A DNA stretch of 62,056 nt from an uncultured Pseudomonas sp. (GCF_913777995.1 NZ_CAJYVE010000045.1:1-62056); one strand, 5' to 3'. Positions 1 to 9,606 are shown, counted from the stretch's first letter. Program-made: numbers and translations. Notes: a model not told the origin generated them from the sequence alone.

Positions 1-1276
1 AGGAGCGTGCGACTTCGTTGGCGGTGGCGACCATTTCATGGAAGGCGGTGGACACCATGTCCACGGCTTCGCGCTGGCGGTTGGCGGCATCGGCCATGTC
101 GTTGGAGACCTGGGTGGAGCTGCGCGAAGCCTCCAGGATGCTGCCCGCGGCGCGGCCGATGTGCTGGATCAGACCGCGAATCGCGCCGAGGAACTGGTTG
201 AACCAGCCGGCCAGTTGCGCGGTTTCGTCTTTGCCGCGCACGGCCAGGGTCACGGTCAGGTCGCCTTCGCCCTGGGCGATGCCTTCCAGGCCGCTGGACA
301 CGCTGTTGATCGGGCGCACGATGAGGCTGGCGAAGCTGGCACCGGCGATGGCAAAGATCACCGCCAGCACCACGGCGATGATGGCGATCAGCAGGGTCAG
401 GCTGTTGGCCGAGGCCATGACTTCGTCGCGCTTGATCAGGCCAATGAAGGTCCAGCCCAGCTTCTCGGCGGGGTAGACGTTGGCCATGTAACGCTCGCCA
501 TTGAGCACGACTTCGGTCATGCCCTTGCCAGCCTTGGCCAGTTCGGCGTAGCCACCGCCCAGGTCACCGAGCTTCTTGAAGTTGTGCTCGGGCATTTGCG
601 GATCGACCAGCACGTTGCCGTTGCTTTCGGCCAGCAGCAGGTAGCCGCTTTCGCCCAGCTTGATCTGCTTGACGATACCGGTGAGCTGCTTGAGCGACAC
701 GTCGATGTTGACCACGCCGCCGGGGTTGCCCAGCACGTTGGGAATGGCGCGGATGGTACTCACCAGCACAGCGTCGTCGTTGGCCCAGTAGTAGGCGTCG
801 CTGCGTACGGTCTTGCCGGGGTTGGCCAGTGCAGTCTTGTACCAGGGCCGCACGCGCGGGTCGTAGTTCTTCAGGGTCTTGTCTTCGGGCCACATGGCGT
901 AGCTGCCGTTGGCCAGGCCGTAGGACACGTAGGAATAGGCCGGGTGACTCTTGGCCAGACGAGTAAACAGATCGAACAGCTGCTTGTCGGTTTCCGACAG
1001 CGGCGTGCTGAACGGATCGGCGCCGGTGAAGTTCTTCACGTCGTTGCCGGCATTGGCCAGCAGCGGGTTGGCAGCCAGGTATTCGACGTTCTGGCTGATG
1101 CCGTCGAAGAACAGCTGCATGGCGTTGTCGACCTGGCGGATCTCTCGGCCGCTGTTGTCGACGAAGCTCTCCAGAGCGTCGGTACGCAAATTGACGATGA
1201 CGATGGTGGCGACCACCACCACGGGCAGACACGCGATGACCGCGAAGGCCCCGGTGAGCTTCTGTTTGATATTCAT
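1..1276 (-). CDS. Methyl-accepting chemotaxis protein, dCache sensor (3' end cut by window)
   Basis: A transmembrane chemoreceptor; 425 codons are visible and the signalling hairpin continues beyond base 1. Residues about 8-30 form the first membrane helix. A periplasmic double-Cache domain follows to about residue 275, then a second membrane helix, a HAMP segment and the start of the methylated coiled coil. The sensor carries Y-x4-R-x-W-Y (YDPRVRPWY), the signature of amino-acid/amine-binding dCache_1 domains, with an Asp about 54 residues after the Tyr. This suggests an amino-acid or amine ligand, but the ligand itself is not shown. The ATG at 1276 is chosen because AGGAG lies 6 bases upstream. 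It is the left neighbour of the methylamine genes, so amine taxis is an attractive inference only. Confidence 0.9.
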   Translation of the reverse strand, partial: MNIKQKLTGAFAVIACLPVVVVATIVIVNLRTDALESFVDNSGREIRQVDNAMQLFFDGISQNVEYLAANPLLANAGNDVKNFTGADPFSTPLSETDKQLFDLFTRLAKSHPAYSYVSYGLANGSYAMWPEDKTLKNYDPRVRPWYKTALANPGKTVRSDAYYWANDDAVLVSTIRAIPNVLGNPGGVVNIDVSLKQLTGIVKQIKLGESGYLLLAESNGNVLVDPQMPEHNFKKLGDLGGGYAELAKAGKGMTEVVLNGERYMANVYPAEKLGWTFIGLIKRDEVMASANSLTLLIAIIAVVLAVIFAIAGASFASLIVRPINSVSSGLEGIAQGEGDLTVTLAVRGKDETAQLAGWFNQFLGAIRGLIQHIGRAAGSILEASRSSTQVSNDMADAANRQREAVDMVSTAFHEMVATANEVARS

Positions 1277-1449
1277 GTTGGCTCCTTTGCCATGCGCAGC
1301 CTGTGCTGTGCATACCTGATGACTGCGGGTGCACTCCCTGTGTCGGCTTCAGCAAAGCCGCGCAGTCCGGGGCATGCCTGAATATCGTCGGCGCGCAGAG
1401 GCGGATCTTGAGGCCCCTTGTCGCGTTCAGGATTTCAGGTCGCAACGAG

Positions 1450-2223
1450 CTATCTGTGCAATCCCAGGGCCTGACTGATGCGGGCGCTGCAATCGAGCAG
1501 CAGCGCGCGAAAACCCTCTTGTGTGCGTGGGCAATCCATGACCGCGTCGGGACCGGACAGGTTGATCGCGGCGCTGACCTGACCGGTATGGTCGTGCACG
1601 GCCGCGGCGATGGCGGTGGCGTAATCGGAGCGGTGCAGCACCCAGCCGCGCTGGCGGTCTTCGGCGATCAGCGCTTGCAGTTCCGGCAGGGTACGGGGCG
1701 CGGGGGCCGGGTAGTCGTCGAGCCGCGCGTGTTGGTACAGCGCGGCCAGGGCATCGGCGTCCAGACCAGTGAGCAGCATGCGCCCCATGGCGGTGCAGTG
1801 GCAGGCGATGCGTGTGCCGATGGGGATGTTCACCGACAGGCGCTGGGCCGCGAAGGCGCGGTACAGGTACAGGCAGTCGGTGTGCTCGCGGATGCTCAGG
1901 TGGCACGATAGCGAGGTGCGGTCGCGCAGTTCGTTGAGGTAGGGCATGGCCACGTCGACGATGTCACGGCTGGCCAGGTAGCTGAAACCGTCGTTGATCA
2001 CCCGCGCGCCCAGCTCGTACTGGCCATTGCGCTTGTTCAGGTAGCCGGTGCTGGTGAGGGTGACCAGGATGCGGTAGATCGCCGAGGTGCTGACCCCCAG
2101 CTGCGTGGCGATGTCCTGAATGCCCAGCGAGCGCACCTGAGCGTTGAACAGGCCCAGCACGGCCAGGCCACGGGCCAGGGCGGGGACGATGTAGTCGGTG
2201 TCTTTTTCCGTGGTGTCGAGCAT
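1450..2223 (-). CDS. IclR-family transcriptional regulator
   Basis: A 257-residue regulator of usual IclR length. Residues about 10-70 form the N-terminal winged helix-turn-helix (LGVSTSAIYRILVTL is the recognition region). The rest is the IclR effector domain, with the GTRIACHCTAMGRMLL segment typical of the ligand pocket. Its target cannot be read from sequence. It lies between the chemoreceptor and the N-methylglutamate dehydrogenase-like operon, all on the minus strand, and could control either. The start ATG at 2223 has a GGAGAGGCC-type upstream sequence. Confidence 0.88.
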   Translation of the reverse strand: MLDTTEKDTDYIVPALARGLAVLGLFNAQVRSLGIQDIATQLGVSTSAIYRILVTLTSTGYLNKRNGQYELGARVINDGFSYLASRDIVDVAMPYLNELRDRTSLSCHLSIREHTDCLYLYRAFAAQRLSVNIPIGTRIACHCTAMGRMLLTGLDADALAALYQHARLDDYPAPAPRTLPELQALIAEDRQRGWVLHRSDYATAIAAAVHDHTGQVSAAINLSGPDAVMDCPRTQEGFRALLLDCSARISQALGLHR

Positions 2224-2490
2224 GGCCTCTCCAGGTGTATGGCCGGACGGCGGTCGTTGTGGGACAGGACGGGGGCGGCTTTAGCCACAATGCCGTTCAG
2301 TTAGTCGTTATGTGATTCGGTAGGAGCGGCTTTAGCCGCGAAAGCGCTAGGAAATTCAGTGCATCTGTTGTGAAGATGCGGTCGCTTCGCGGCTGAAGCC
2401 GCTCCTACCCGGTCTAACCGAACCGTATTGGCTTTAGCCGCGAAAAGCTTCCCGGCTGAAGCCGGTCCCACAGGTCGGCCCTTCCGCGCG
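2224..2490. repeat. REP/BIME palindromic repeats
   Basis: The gap between iclR and mgdD is filled by P. putida-type REP units. One pair in opposite orientation spans 2320-2409: GTAGGAGCGGCTTTAGCCGCG, then a spacer, then CGCGGCTGAAGCCGCTCCTAC. Another imperfect unit lies at 2430-2472, and a fragment lies near 2274-2290. The paired units form a long stem-loop downstream of the mgd operon and may act as its transcription end or mRNA-stabilising structure. A close relative of the first pair, with the same internal spacer, occurs at 20271-20342. Confidence 0.85.
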
Positions 2491-3054
2491 TCAGTCGAAC
2501 TCGCTCATCGCATCGAGCACGGCGGCCTTGAAGTAGTCCAGCGAGCAGCGGTCGAACAGCAGCTCGAAGCACGGCGCCAGGTCGCTGCCGGTGTTGATCA
2601 CGATGACGTTGATGCGCGCCGCCGAGGTCTGCGCCACGGCTCCGGGGCCGAAGGCGCGGGGGTGCAGGTCGACGCCGCAGAGCTTGGCCATCACCTCGCT
2701 GATGCGGCGGCCGGACAGCTGCAGCCAGGCGTGGCTGTCCTGGCGCGGCAGCAGGTAGTTGGCCTGGTGGTCCAGCTCCCAGCGCGCTTCTTCGTCGGCG
2801 ATGCGTTCGCCGCCGTCGAGCGCGCTACCCAGCAGCAGGTACTCGGTCTGCGACAGGCGCGCCACCTGGCAGCCGTCTTGCTGGGGCGTGGCGCGGTTGG
2901 GCGCGCCCGGCAGGGTGAAACCGCGGGCCTGCAGGTACTCGGCGCTGTGCGCGCCGCGAAAGCCGGTGCGCGGCAGGTCGGTGAGGTCCTGCAGGGCACA
3001 GGCGGTCAGTGAGGTGCTGGCCAGGGTGTTGCTGGCGGTGGCAAGGCTGGACAT
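2491..3054 (-). CDS. mgdD: N-methylglutamate dehydrogenase subunit D-like (sarcosine oxidase gamma family)
   Basis: A 187-residue protein of the SoxG family, the small structural subunit of heterotetrameric sarcosine oxidase-type enzymes. It has the fold-typical C-terminal region in which a large subunit is contacted (CSLDYFKAAVLDAMSEFD end). It is the last gene of purU-folD-mgdABCD and starts 2 bases after the mgdC stop. ATG 3054 is preferred over TTG 3060 because AGGAG lies 8 bases before it. The family alone would say sarcosine oxidase gamma. The mgd name rests on the neighbouring gmaS and mgsABC genes and is an inference. Confidence 0.8.
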   Translation of the reverse strand: MSSLATASNTLASTSLTACALQDLTDLPRTGFRGAHSAEYLQARGFTLPGAPNRATPQQDGCQVARLSQTEYLLLGSALDGGERIADEEARWELDHQANYLLPRQDSHAWLQLSGRRISEVMAKLCGVDLHPRAFGPGAVAQTSAARINVIVINTGSDLAPCFELLFDRCSLDYFKAAVLDAMSEFD

Positions 3055-3056
3055 GG

Positions 3057-5963
3057 TCAAAGCTCCTGGCGCTGGTTGTCGGGGTCGAAGAACGGCAGGC
3101 TCACCACCGTGGCCTGCACCACCTCACCGCCTTCCACGCGGATCGGGATGCGCTGGCCGGGCCGGCTCTGGTCCGGGGCTGCATAGGCCAGGCCGATGAT
3201 CTGCCCGAGGGTCTCGGAGTACTCGCAAGAGGTGACGTTGCCGCTGATGTCCGCGCCCTTGAGCACCAGGTGACCCTCCAGCGGCTGCGCGCTGCCTTTG
3301 GGCAGGCTGAAGCCGACCAGCTTGCGCTTGAGTGGCTGGGCTTCGAGGATGTCCACCGAGCGGCGGCCGACGAAGAACGGTTTGCTGCGGCTGACCGCCC
3401 AGCCCATGTCGATCTCTGCCGGGTGGGTCATGCCGTCGGTGTCCTGGCTGATGATCACGTGGCCCTTTTCCAGGCGCAGCAGGCGCTGGGTTTCCACGCC
3501 GAACGGCTTGATGTCGTAGTCCTTGCCGGCCTCGATCAGCGCATCCCAAAGCGCCAGGGCATGGCGCGCCGGCACGTGGATCTCGTAGCCCAGCTCGCCG
3601 ACGAAGCCGACCCGCAGCAGGCGTGCGCGGATGCCGGCCACCGTACCCTGGCGCACCGCCAGGTACGGAAAGGCCTCGGCCGACAGGTCCAGGTCTTGGC
3701 AGACCTTCTGCAGGACTTTGCGTGAATCAGGACCGGCCAGGTTCACCGCGCTGATCGCCGCGGTGACGTTGGCGATGTCCACGTCCAGGCGCCATTGCGC
3801 ATTCCACTTGAGCATCTGCTGGTAGATTCGGTCCACGCCGCTGGTGGTCGCCGTGACGTAGAAGTGGTTGTCGGCGAAACGTGCACACACGCCATCGTCG
3901 ATCACCACGCCCTGTTCGTTGGTCATCAGCGCATAACGCGAGCGCCCCACCGGCTGCTTGAGAAAGGCGAAGGTGTACATCCTGTTCAGCAGTTCGGCGG
4001 CGTCCGGGCCACGCACGTCCAGGCCGCCCAGGGTGGAAACGTCGATGATCCCGACCTTGCTGCGCACGTGGCGCGCTTCGGCCTGCATGCAGGCGTCACG
4101 CTGCGCCGCCGTGCCGTAATAGGCCGGGCGCTGCCAGATACCGGCGGGCATCATTTTTGCGCCAGCCTCGACATGCCGCTTGTGCAGCGGGGTCTGGCGG
4201 TAGGGGTCGAAGGCGCGGCCCGCGACATGCGCCAGTTTCTCGGCCTCGAACGGTGGGCGGGCGGTGGTCACGCCGGTCTGCCCGACGCTGCGCCCGGTGG
4301 CGGCGGCGACCAGGCGGGCGGTGGTCAATGCCGAGTGGCGGCCCTGGGATGGGCCCATGCCCACCGTCGAGTAACGCTTGACCAGTTGCACGTCGCGGTA
4401 GCCGATGCGTGTGGCGTTGATGATGTCCTGCACCTGCAGGTCTTCATCGAAGTCGACGAACTCCTTGCCCTTGGGGTGGCTGAAGATCGGCCATGGCACA
4501 TTCACCGGGGTTTCCGGCGCCAGCACGGCCGGACCTTGCTCGGCCAGCAGGTTCAGGCTGGCGAGGGCGGCGGCGCTGGCGCGGCGGGCATCGGCCAGCA
4601 CATTGTCGAGGCGGTGGTAACCGTTTACCGAGCCGGCCACCCGCAGGTGGGCGGGCAGGCCGCTGAGGCTGAAGCTGGCGTTGTCATCGTCGTAGTCGAG
4701 TTTGCCACCGGCCTGGCACAGCAGCTGGTAGACCGGCATGTAACCGCCCGACATGCACAGCAGGTCGCAGTCCAGGGTCACACCCAGTGGCGCTACTTGG
4801 CCCTGGCCGGTGATCTTGCGCAGTTCCACGCCGCTGACATGGCGCATGCCGGGTTCGTGCAGTGCCTCGTAGACGGTGGTACCGGCATGGCAGGCGATGC
4901 CGCGTGCGGCCAGGGCACTCAACAGCGCCGAGTCGCCCGGCTGCTCGCGCAGGTCGGCCAGCGCAGCGACCTGGATGCCTTGGTCGTGCAAGTCGAGGGC
5001 GGCCAGATAGCCGTCATCGTTACCGGTGAGCACCACGGCGCGCTGGCCGGGCTTGACCGCATAGAGCTTCATCAGGCGCTGGGCGGCGCTGGTCAGCATC
5101 ACCCCGGGCAGGTCGTTGTTGCGGAACACCACCGGCTGGTCGAAGGCGCCACTGCACACCAGGCACTGCTGGGCGCGCACCTTGTACAGGCGCTTGCCCT
5201 GGATCACCGGCAGGTAGTTGTCGGCGAACCAGGCATTGCAGGTGGCCTGGGTCAGCACCTGGATATTGGCGTGGGCCTGCACCGCGCTGACCAGCTCCTG
5301 GCGCAACTGTTCGCCACGCACCCCGTCGATATCGAAGCGCGCGTAGGTCAGCGAGCCGCCCAACAGCGGCTGCTGCTCGATCAGCAGCACCCGTGCCCCG
5401 GCTTCGGCGGCGGTCAGGGCCGCCTGCAGGCCGGCCGGGCCGGCACCGATCACGGCGACGTCGGTGAACAGGTAGGCCTTGTCGTAGTACTCGGGCTGGA
5501 AGGTCAGGTCCAGCACGCCCAGGCCGGCTTTCTTGCGAATCAGCGGCTCCCAGACCTTCCACATGCCCCTGGGCTTGTAGAAGGCGCGGTAATAGAAACC
5601 CACCGGCATGAATTTGGAGAATTTGCCCAGCCAGGCGCCGCGGTCGTTGTCCAGCGAGCCGTTGAAATTCTGGCCGCTGACCCGCAGGCCGTTTTCCAGG
5701 TTGAAGGTGTCGGCCAGCACATTGGGTTCGCGGGGCAGTTGTACCAGGGTGTTGGCGTCCTGGCCGGCCATGCTCAGCGGGCCGCGCGGGCGGTGGTACT
5801 TGAACGAGCGTGACAGCAGGTGGCGACCATTGGCGAGCAGGGCGCTGGCGATGCTGTCGCCCTGCAGACCCTGGTAGGTCTGGCCGTCGAAGCTGAAGGT
5901 CAGCGGTTTATCGCGGTCGATCAGCAGGCCCATGGGGGCGGGCAGGCGGTTGGCGCTGTTCAT
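3057..5963 (-). CDS. mgdC: N-methylglutamate dehydrogenase subunit C-like (sarcosine oxidase alpha family)
   Basis: A 968-residue large subunit. Residues about 15-100 are a 2Fe-2S-ferredoxin-like fold domain as in SoxA. A dinucleotide-binding Rossmann domain follows, with GAGPAGLQAA near residue 174. The C-terminal ~370 residues are a GcvT-like tetrahydrofolate-binding domain (DPAEID/GELGYEIHVP region). Such enzymes oxidise an N-methyl group and pass the C1 unit to tetrahydrofolate, giving methylene-THF. Here the substrate is inferred to be N-methylglutamate, because the gmaS-mgsABC genes that make it are divergent neighbours. It overlaps mgdB by 4 bases. Without context it would be annotated sarcosine oxidase alpha (soxA). 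Confidence 0.85.
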   Translation of the reverse strand: MNSANRLPAPMGLLIDRDKPLTFSFDGQTYQGLQGDSIASALLANGRHLLSRSFKYHRPRGPLSMAGQDANTLVQLPREPNVLADTFNLENGLRVSGQNFNGSLDNDRGAWLGKFSKFMPVGFYYRAFYKPRGMWKVWEPLIRKKAGLGVLDLTFQPEYYDKAYLFTDVAVIGAGPAGLQAALTAAEAGARVLLIEQQPLLGGSLTYARFDIDGVRGEQLRQELVSAVQAHANIQVLTQATCNAWFADNYLPVIQGKRLYKVRAQQCLVCSGAFDQPVVFRNNDLPGVMLTSAAQRLMKLYAVKPGQRAVVLTGNDDGYLAALDLHDQGIQVAALADLREQPGDSALLSALAARGIACHAGTTVYEALHEPGMRHVSGVELRKITGQGQVAPLGVTLDCDLLCMSGGYMPVYQLLCQAGGKLDYDDDNASFSLSGLPAHLRVAGSVNGYHRLDNVLADARRASAAALASLNLLAEQGPAVLAPETPVNVPWPIFSHPKGKEFVDFDEDLQVQDIINATRIGYRDVQLVKRYSTVGMGPSQGRHSALTTARLVAAATGRSVGQTGVTTARPPFEAEKLAHVAGRAFDPYRQTPLHKRHVEAGAKMMPAGIWQRPAYYGTAAQRDACMQAEARHVRSKVGIIDVSTLGGLDVRGPDAAELLNRMYTFAFLKQPVGRSRYALMTNEQGVVIDDGVCARFADNHFYVTATTSGVDRIYQQMLKWNAQWRLDVDIANVTAAISAVNLAGPDSRKVLQKVCQDLDLSAEAFPYLAVRQGTVAGIRARLLRVGFVGELGYEIHVPARHALALWDALIEAGKDYDIKPFGVETQRLLRLEKGHVIISQDTDGMTHPAEIDMGWAVSRSKPFFVGRRSVDILEAQPLKRKLVGFSLPKGSAQPLEGHLVLKGADISGNVTSCEYSETLGQIIGLAYAAPDQSRPGQRIPIRVEGGEVVQATVVSLPFFDPDNQRQEL

Positions 5964-6262
5964 CCGGCGATCTCCTGCGGGGCGGCGCTGAATTCCACGC
6001 GCTGATTGAACAGCTCACGCGGGTCGAAGGTGCGGATGATTTCATCGCTGCCGGTGTGGCGCTCGGCGAGGAACCAGTAGCTGGACGGCGTGTGCATCCA
6101 CCATTCGCGGATCACCCCCAGGGTGTCTTCGCTGTTGAACACGTAGTCGGCCCATTCGGCATCCGAGCAGGTCTGCGGGTCGGGCATGACCTTGAATTCG
6201 CCGCCGTAGGTAAACTCGCTGATGTTGCGCGGCCCGTTGAGCGGGCATGTCATGACTTTCAT
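5960..6262 (-). CDS. mgdB: N-methylglutamate dehydrogenase subunit B-like (sarcosine oxidase delta family)
   Basis: A 100-residue SoxD-family subunit. Canonical SoxD binds zinc through a CPxC pair near residues 6 and 9 and an H-x3-C pair near 59 and 63. Here Cys6 and His57 remain, but the partners are Asn9 (CPLN) and Ser61 (HTPSS), so the zinc site looks lost. This supports a role other than plain sarcosine oxidase, and fits an N-methylglutamate dehydrogenase subunit. ATG 6262 is used; ATG 6253 is an alternative. It sits between mgdA and mgdC in a tight operon. Confidence 0.8.
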   Translation of the reverse strand: MKVMTCPLNGPRNISEFTYGGEFKVMPDPQTCSDAEWADYVFNSEDTLGVIREWWMHTPSSYWFLAERHTGSDEIIRTFDPRELFNQRVEFSAAPQEIAG

Positions 6263-6275
6263 AGTGCTGCCCCTG

Positions 6276-7517
6276 TCAGTGGCTGGCCGCCGTGGCGCCC
6301 ATTTCGTTGACTTGCTGGAAGGTCGAGAAGCGTTCCAGGCCGAATGGCCGGATCAGCTCCGGAACCCGACCGCCGCTGGCCACCAGCTCGGCCATGGTCT
6401 TGCCGCAGATCGGCGTGGCCTTGAAGCCCCAGGTGCCCCAGCCGGCGTCCAGGTAATAGTTCTTCACCGGCGACAGACCCATGATCGGGCTGTAGTCCGG
6501 GGTCATGTCGGTGATTCCTGCCCACTGGCGCATCAACTTGGCGTTGGCCAGGAAGGGGAACATCTCGATGGCGTGGGCCAGCAGGCTCTCTTTCAGGTCC
6601 AGCGTGGAGCGCGTGTTGAACAGCGGGTAGGGGTCTGAACCGCCACCGAACACCACCTCGCCACGGCTGGTCTGCTGCACGTAGCAGTGCAGTGCCGAGG
6701 AACTCACCAGCGGGTCGAGGAACGGCTTGAACGGCTGGGTAACCATGGCCTGCAGCGGGAAGGTCTGTATCGGCGAGCGGATGCCGGCCTTCTTCATGAG
6801 TTGCGAACTCATGCCCGCCACCGCCTGCACCGCGCAGCCGCAGCGCACCGTGCCACGATTGGTCTTCACCGCCGTGATGGCGCCGTTGTCGATCACCAGC
6901 TCCTGCACCTCGGTCAACTGGTGGATTTCCACGCCGCGCTTGGCCGCCTGCTTGGCGTAGCCCCAGGCCACGGCGTCGTGCCGCGCGGTGGCGCCGTCGA
7001 TGTGCCACAGGCCGGCGATCACCGGGAGGTGACCAGGGTCGAGGTTCAGCATCGGCACCAGCTCGCGGATCTGCTGGCGGTCGATCATCTCGGTGCGCCC
7101 GCCGAAGTGCTTGTTCACCTCGGCGCGCTGGCGAAAGGCGCGCACCGTGGCGTCGGTGTGCGCCAGGGTCAGCTGGCCGCGGTGCGAATACATAATGTTG
7201 AAGTCGAACTCGTTGGACAGCCCCTCGAACATCCGCACCGACTCGGCGTAGAAGCGCACGCCTTCGCTGGTCAGGTAGTTGGAGCGGATCACCGCGGTGT
7301 TGCGCGCGGTATTGCCGCCGCCCAGATAGCCTTTTTCCAGCACCGCAATATTGTTGATGCCGTGGTAGCGCGACAGGTAGTAGGCGGTGGCCAGACCGTG
7401 GCCGCCGCCGCCGATGATCACCACGTCGTAGGCCGGCTTGAGTTCCCTGGGCGGCGGTAGGTCGACCTCCACCGGGTATTCGGAGCTCAGTCCGTATTTC
7501 AAGAGACTTAAAGGCAT
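6276..7517 (-). CDS. mgdA: N-methylglutamate dehydrogenase subunit A-like (sarcosine oxidase beta family)
   Basis: A 413-residue FAD oxidoreductase of the DAO/SoxB family. The FAD-binding motif [13 protein letters not shown] starts near residue 36. A conserved [11 protein letters not shown] segment has His at about residue 180; in SoxB this His carries covalent FMN at the subunit interface. The C-terminal [14 protein letters not shown] segment closes the FAD site. It oxidises a secondary N-methyl amine, inferred here to be N-methylglutamate. Its ATG overlaps the end of folD (…CTATGCCTTTAA), so the two are translationally coupled. Confidence 0.87.
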   Translation of the reverse strand: MPLSLLKYGLSSEYPVEVDLPPPRELKPAYDVVIIGGGGHGLATAYYLSRYHGINNIAVLEKGYLGGGNTARNTAVIRSNYLTSEGVRFYAESVRMFEGLSNEFDFNIMYSHRGQLTLAHTDATVRAFRQRAEVNKHFGGRTEMIDRQQIRELVPMLNLDPGHLPVIAGLWHIDGATARHDAVAWGYAKQAAKRGVEIHQLTEVQELVIDNGAITAVKTNRGTVRCGCAVQAVAGMSSQLMKKAGIRSPIQTFPLQAMVTQPFKPFLDPLVSSSALHCYVQQTSRGEVVFGGGSDPYPLFNTRSTLDLKESLLAHAIEMFPFLANAKLMRQWAGITDMTPDYSPIMGLSPVKNYYLDAGWGTWGFKATPICGKTMAELVASGGRVPELIRPFGLERFSTFQQVNEMGATAASH

Positions 7518-8401
7518 AGGGACTCCGGCTGGCGGCTGAGGGCGAACTGCCGCTGGGCGGCGAGGACGGTGTTTTTCATCAGGAAGGCAATGGTCATCGG
7601 GCCGACGCCGCCGGGCACCGGGGTGATCGCCGAGACCTGGGGCAGGGCACTATCGAAGTCCACATCGCCGACCAGGCGGCTGCGTTCGCCGTCCTGGATG
7701 CGGTTGATGCCGACGTCGATAACCACCGCGCCGGGCTTGAGCCAACTGGCGTCGATCATGCGCGGCCGCCCCACGGCGGCGACCACGATATCGGCCAGGC
7801 GGCACAGTGCCTGGGCGTCGCGGCTGCGCGAATGCACCACGGTGACCGAGCAGTGAGCCTTGAGCAGCAGCGCCGCCATCGGCTTGCCGACGATGTTCGA
7901 GCGGCCGATCACCACTGCATGTTTGCCGCTCAGCTCGCCGAGGGTTTCTTCCAGCAGGTGCAGGCAACCGGCTGGCGTGCAGGGCGTCAGCACCTCACGG
8001 CCCTGGCTGAGGCCACCGACGTTGTCGCTGTGGAAACCGTCGACGTCCTTGCGCGGGTCGACGGCCTGCAGGGCGCGGGTTTCGGTGATGTGCGCGGGCA
8101 ATGGCAACTGCAGCAGGATGCCGTGCACCGAGTCGTCCTGGTTGAGTTCGTCGATCAGCGCCAGCAGCCGTTGTTCGCTGCAATCGGCCGCCAGGCGGTA
8201 CTCGATGGAGCGAATGCCGCATTGTTCGGCGCGCAGCACCTTGTTGCGCACATACACCTGGCTGGCCGCATCTTCGCCGACCAGAATCACCGCCAGGGCT
8301 GGCTGCAAGCCATCGCCCTTGAGGCGCAGCACCTGTTCGCGGACCTGTTGCAGCACGCGTTCGGCAGCGGCCTTGCCATCGATCAGTCGAGTCTGGTTCA
8401 C
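7508..8401 (-). CDS. folD: Bifunctional methylenetetrahydrofolate dehydrogenase/cyclohydrolase FolD
   Basis: A 297-residue FolD. It turns 5,10-methylene-THF into 10-formyl-THF with NADP. Family features are the YVRNK catalytic lysine motif, the LLQLPLP segment, the DVDGFH motif, the [11 protein letters not shown] nucleotide-binding loop and the C-terminal [13 protein letters not shown] signature. The GTG at 8401 overlaps the purU TGA (GTGA), which fixes the start; longer in-frame extensions run into purU. It stands between purU and mgdA, where methylene-THF from N-methyl oxidation would be released. A second housekeeping folD probably exists elsewhere. Confidence 0.93.
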   Translation of the reverse strand: MNQTRLIDGKAAAERVLQQVREQVLRLKGDGLQPALAVILVGEDAASQVYVRNKVLRAEQCGIRSIEYRLAADCSEQRLLALIDELNQDDSVHGILLQLPLPAHITETRALQAVDPRKDVDGFHSDNVGGLSQGREVLTPCTPAGCLHLLEETLGELSGKHAVVIGRSNIVGKPMAALLLKAHCSVTVVHSRSRDAQALCRLADIVVAAVGRPRMIDASWLKPGAVVIDVGINRIQDGERSRLVGDVDFDSALPQVSAITPVPGGVGPMTIAFLMKNTVLAAQRQFALSRQPESLCL

Positions 8402-9264
8402 CGGAACACCACCGTTCTGTCCGTGTTGAGGAAGACGCGGTGCTCCAGGTGGTACTTGACCGCCTTGGACAGCGCCACGGTTTCGGTATCGCGGCCAATC
8501 ACCACCAGGTCGTCGGGGCGATAGGCGTGATCGACGCGCTGCACTTCCTGCTCGATGATCGGGCCTTCGTCCAGGTCGCTGGTCACGTAGTGGGCGGTGG
8601 CGCCGATCAGCTTGACGCCACGTTCGTAGGCCTGGTGGTAGGGCTTGGCGCCCTTGAAGCCGGGCAGGAACGAGTGATGGATGTTGATCGCCCGGCCCGA
8701 GAGTTGCTTGCACAGGTCATCGGAGAGGATCTGCATGTAGCGGGCAAGGACCACCAGCTCGGTACCAGTCTCGTCGACCACCTGCATCAGCGCAGCCTCC
8801 TGGGCAGTCTTGTTGTCACGGTTGACCGGCAGGTAGATGAAGCGGATGCCCTCACGCTCGGCCATCGGCCGAAGGTCGAGGTGGTTGGAGACGATGGCGG
8901 TGATGGTCATGTCCATCTCGCCCTTGTGGTAGCGGTACAGCAGGTCGGTGAGGCAGTGGTCGAACTTGCTGACCATCAGCAGCACGCGCATCGGCTGACG
9001 GGTGTCGTGCAGTTCCCAGTCCATGTCGAAGTCGGTGGCCACATCGGTGAAACCGGCCTTGAGCCGGGCGATGTCCCCGTCATGGCCATCGTTGAAGCGA
9101 AACACCGCGCGCATGAAGAAGCGCCCGCTGAACTCATCGTCGAACTGCGCCATTTCGCCGATGTAACAGGCGTTGCCCGCCAGGTAGGAGGTCACCGCCG
9201 CGACAATGCCCGAGGTCGCCGGGCAACTGATTTTCAGGATGAAAGGGTTCTTCTCATGCTGCAT
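8398..9264 (-). CDS. purU: Formyltetrahydrofolate deformylase PurU
   Basis: A 288-residue protein that hydrolyses 10-formyl-THF to formate and THF. The N-terminal ACT domain (about 1-85) is followed by a formyltransferase domain with the [20 protein letters not shown] catalytic segment, including the Asn-His-His pattern. It is the first gene of purU-folD-mgdABCD. Together with FolD it regenerates free THF for the demethylases and disposes of C1 as formate. ATG 9264 has GAGGA 6 bases upstream. Confidence 0.94.
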   Translation of the reverse strand: MQHEKNPFILKISCPATSGIVAAVTSYLAGNACYIGEMAQFDDEFSGRFFMRAVFRFNDGHDGDIARLKAGFTDVATDFDMDWELHDTRQPMRVLLMVSKFDHCLTDLLYRYHKGEMDMTITAIVSNHLDLRPMAEREGIRFIYLPVNRDNKTAQEAALMQVVDETGTELVVLARYMQILSDDLCKQLSGRAINIHHSFLPGFKGAKPYHQAYERGVKLIGATAHYVTSDLDEGPIIEQEVQRVDHAYRPDDLVVIGRDTETVALSKAVKYHLEHRVFLNTDRTVVFR

Positions 9265-9344
9265 GGCGTGTCCTCTGGAAGGGGCGACGGCCCGGCGCGG
9301 GGCGTTCATTCATGGGCGAAATGGAATTTGACAGATGAATAAAA

Positions 9345-9361
9345 TTTCCTGCAGGGAATTA
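9345..9361. promoter_or_regulatory. Candidate operator 1 upstream of purU
   Basis: TTTCCTGCAGGGAATTA lies in the 81-97 base zone before the purU ATG. The 18 bases from 9343 are palindromic at 16 positions. The same pattern recurs at 9428, 10381, 10401, 17149 and 27895, always before a gene of the methylamine set. Confidence 0.6.
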
Positions 9362-9427
9362 AATATTCATGAGATCGGTTTTATATGCGAATGCAGCCAC
9401 GCCGTCCAGATAAATCTGGAAAGTTTT

Positions 9428-9444
9428 TTTCTTGAAGGGAATTT
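9428..9444. promoter_or_regulatory. Candidate operator 2 upstream of purU
   Basis: TTTCTTGAAGGGAATTT matches the site at 9345 at 14 of 17 positions and lies 83 bases farther from purU. A pair of sites on one promoter would fit cooperative binding by a dimeric regulator. Confidence 0.5.
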
Positions 9445-9606
9445 ATTGGCTCCGCAGGGACAGGGAGCGGAAGCCGGCTCAAGTCTGTCGCGGCTCCAGC
9501 CACGACGGGGCGCCTGAGCGGCCTCTGGCTTGGCGCTGCAACCGCCAAAGTCATCACGACTGACGCCGCTCCCACCAGGAACGGCTTCAGCCACAAAGAG
9601 GTCGTC

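Larger units (their letters stand above)
9265..9606. other. 342-base intergenic region upstream of purU
   Basis: No gene is seen. It holds an AT-rich promoter zone for purU (about 9300-9450, minus strand) with two copies of a near-palindromic motif. The minus strand offers TGGACG-N17-TATAAA near 9375-9405 as a possible sigma-70 promoter. The remainder (about 9465-9600) contains degraded REP-like fragments (GCGGCTCCAGCCACGACG, GGCTTCAGCCACAAAG) just after the XRE-cupin gene. Confidence 0.6.

Noticed and set aside
38-1381. Plus-strand open frame opposite the chemoreceptor gene
   Set aside because: Antisense shadow of a clear chemoreceptor.
3795-5813. Long open frame on the plus strand opposite mgdC (about 670 codons)
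   Set aside because: It is a high-GC antisense shadow: composition-driven His/Gly/Val/Gln-rich translation, no family, and no ribosome site.
2491-7517. Annotating the four-subunit enzyme as plain sarcosine oxidase (soxBDAG)
   Set aside because: The families match, but divergent gmaS-mgsABC and the altered SoxD zinc site favour N-methylglutamate dehydrogenase. Kept as an alternative in the entries.
9375-9410. Sigma-54 promoter for purU
   Set aside because: The best GG/GC pair is 11 bases apart instead of 10 and the -24 context is poor; a sigma-70 type promoter is more likely.
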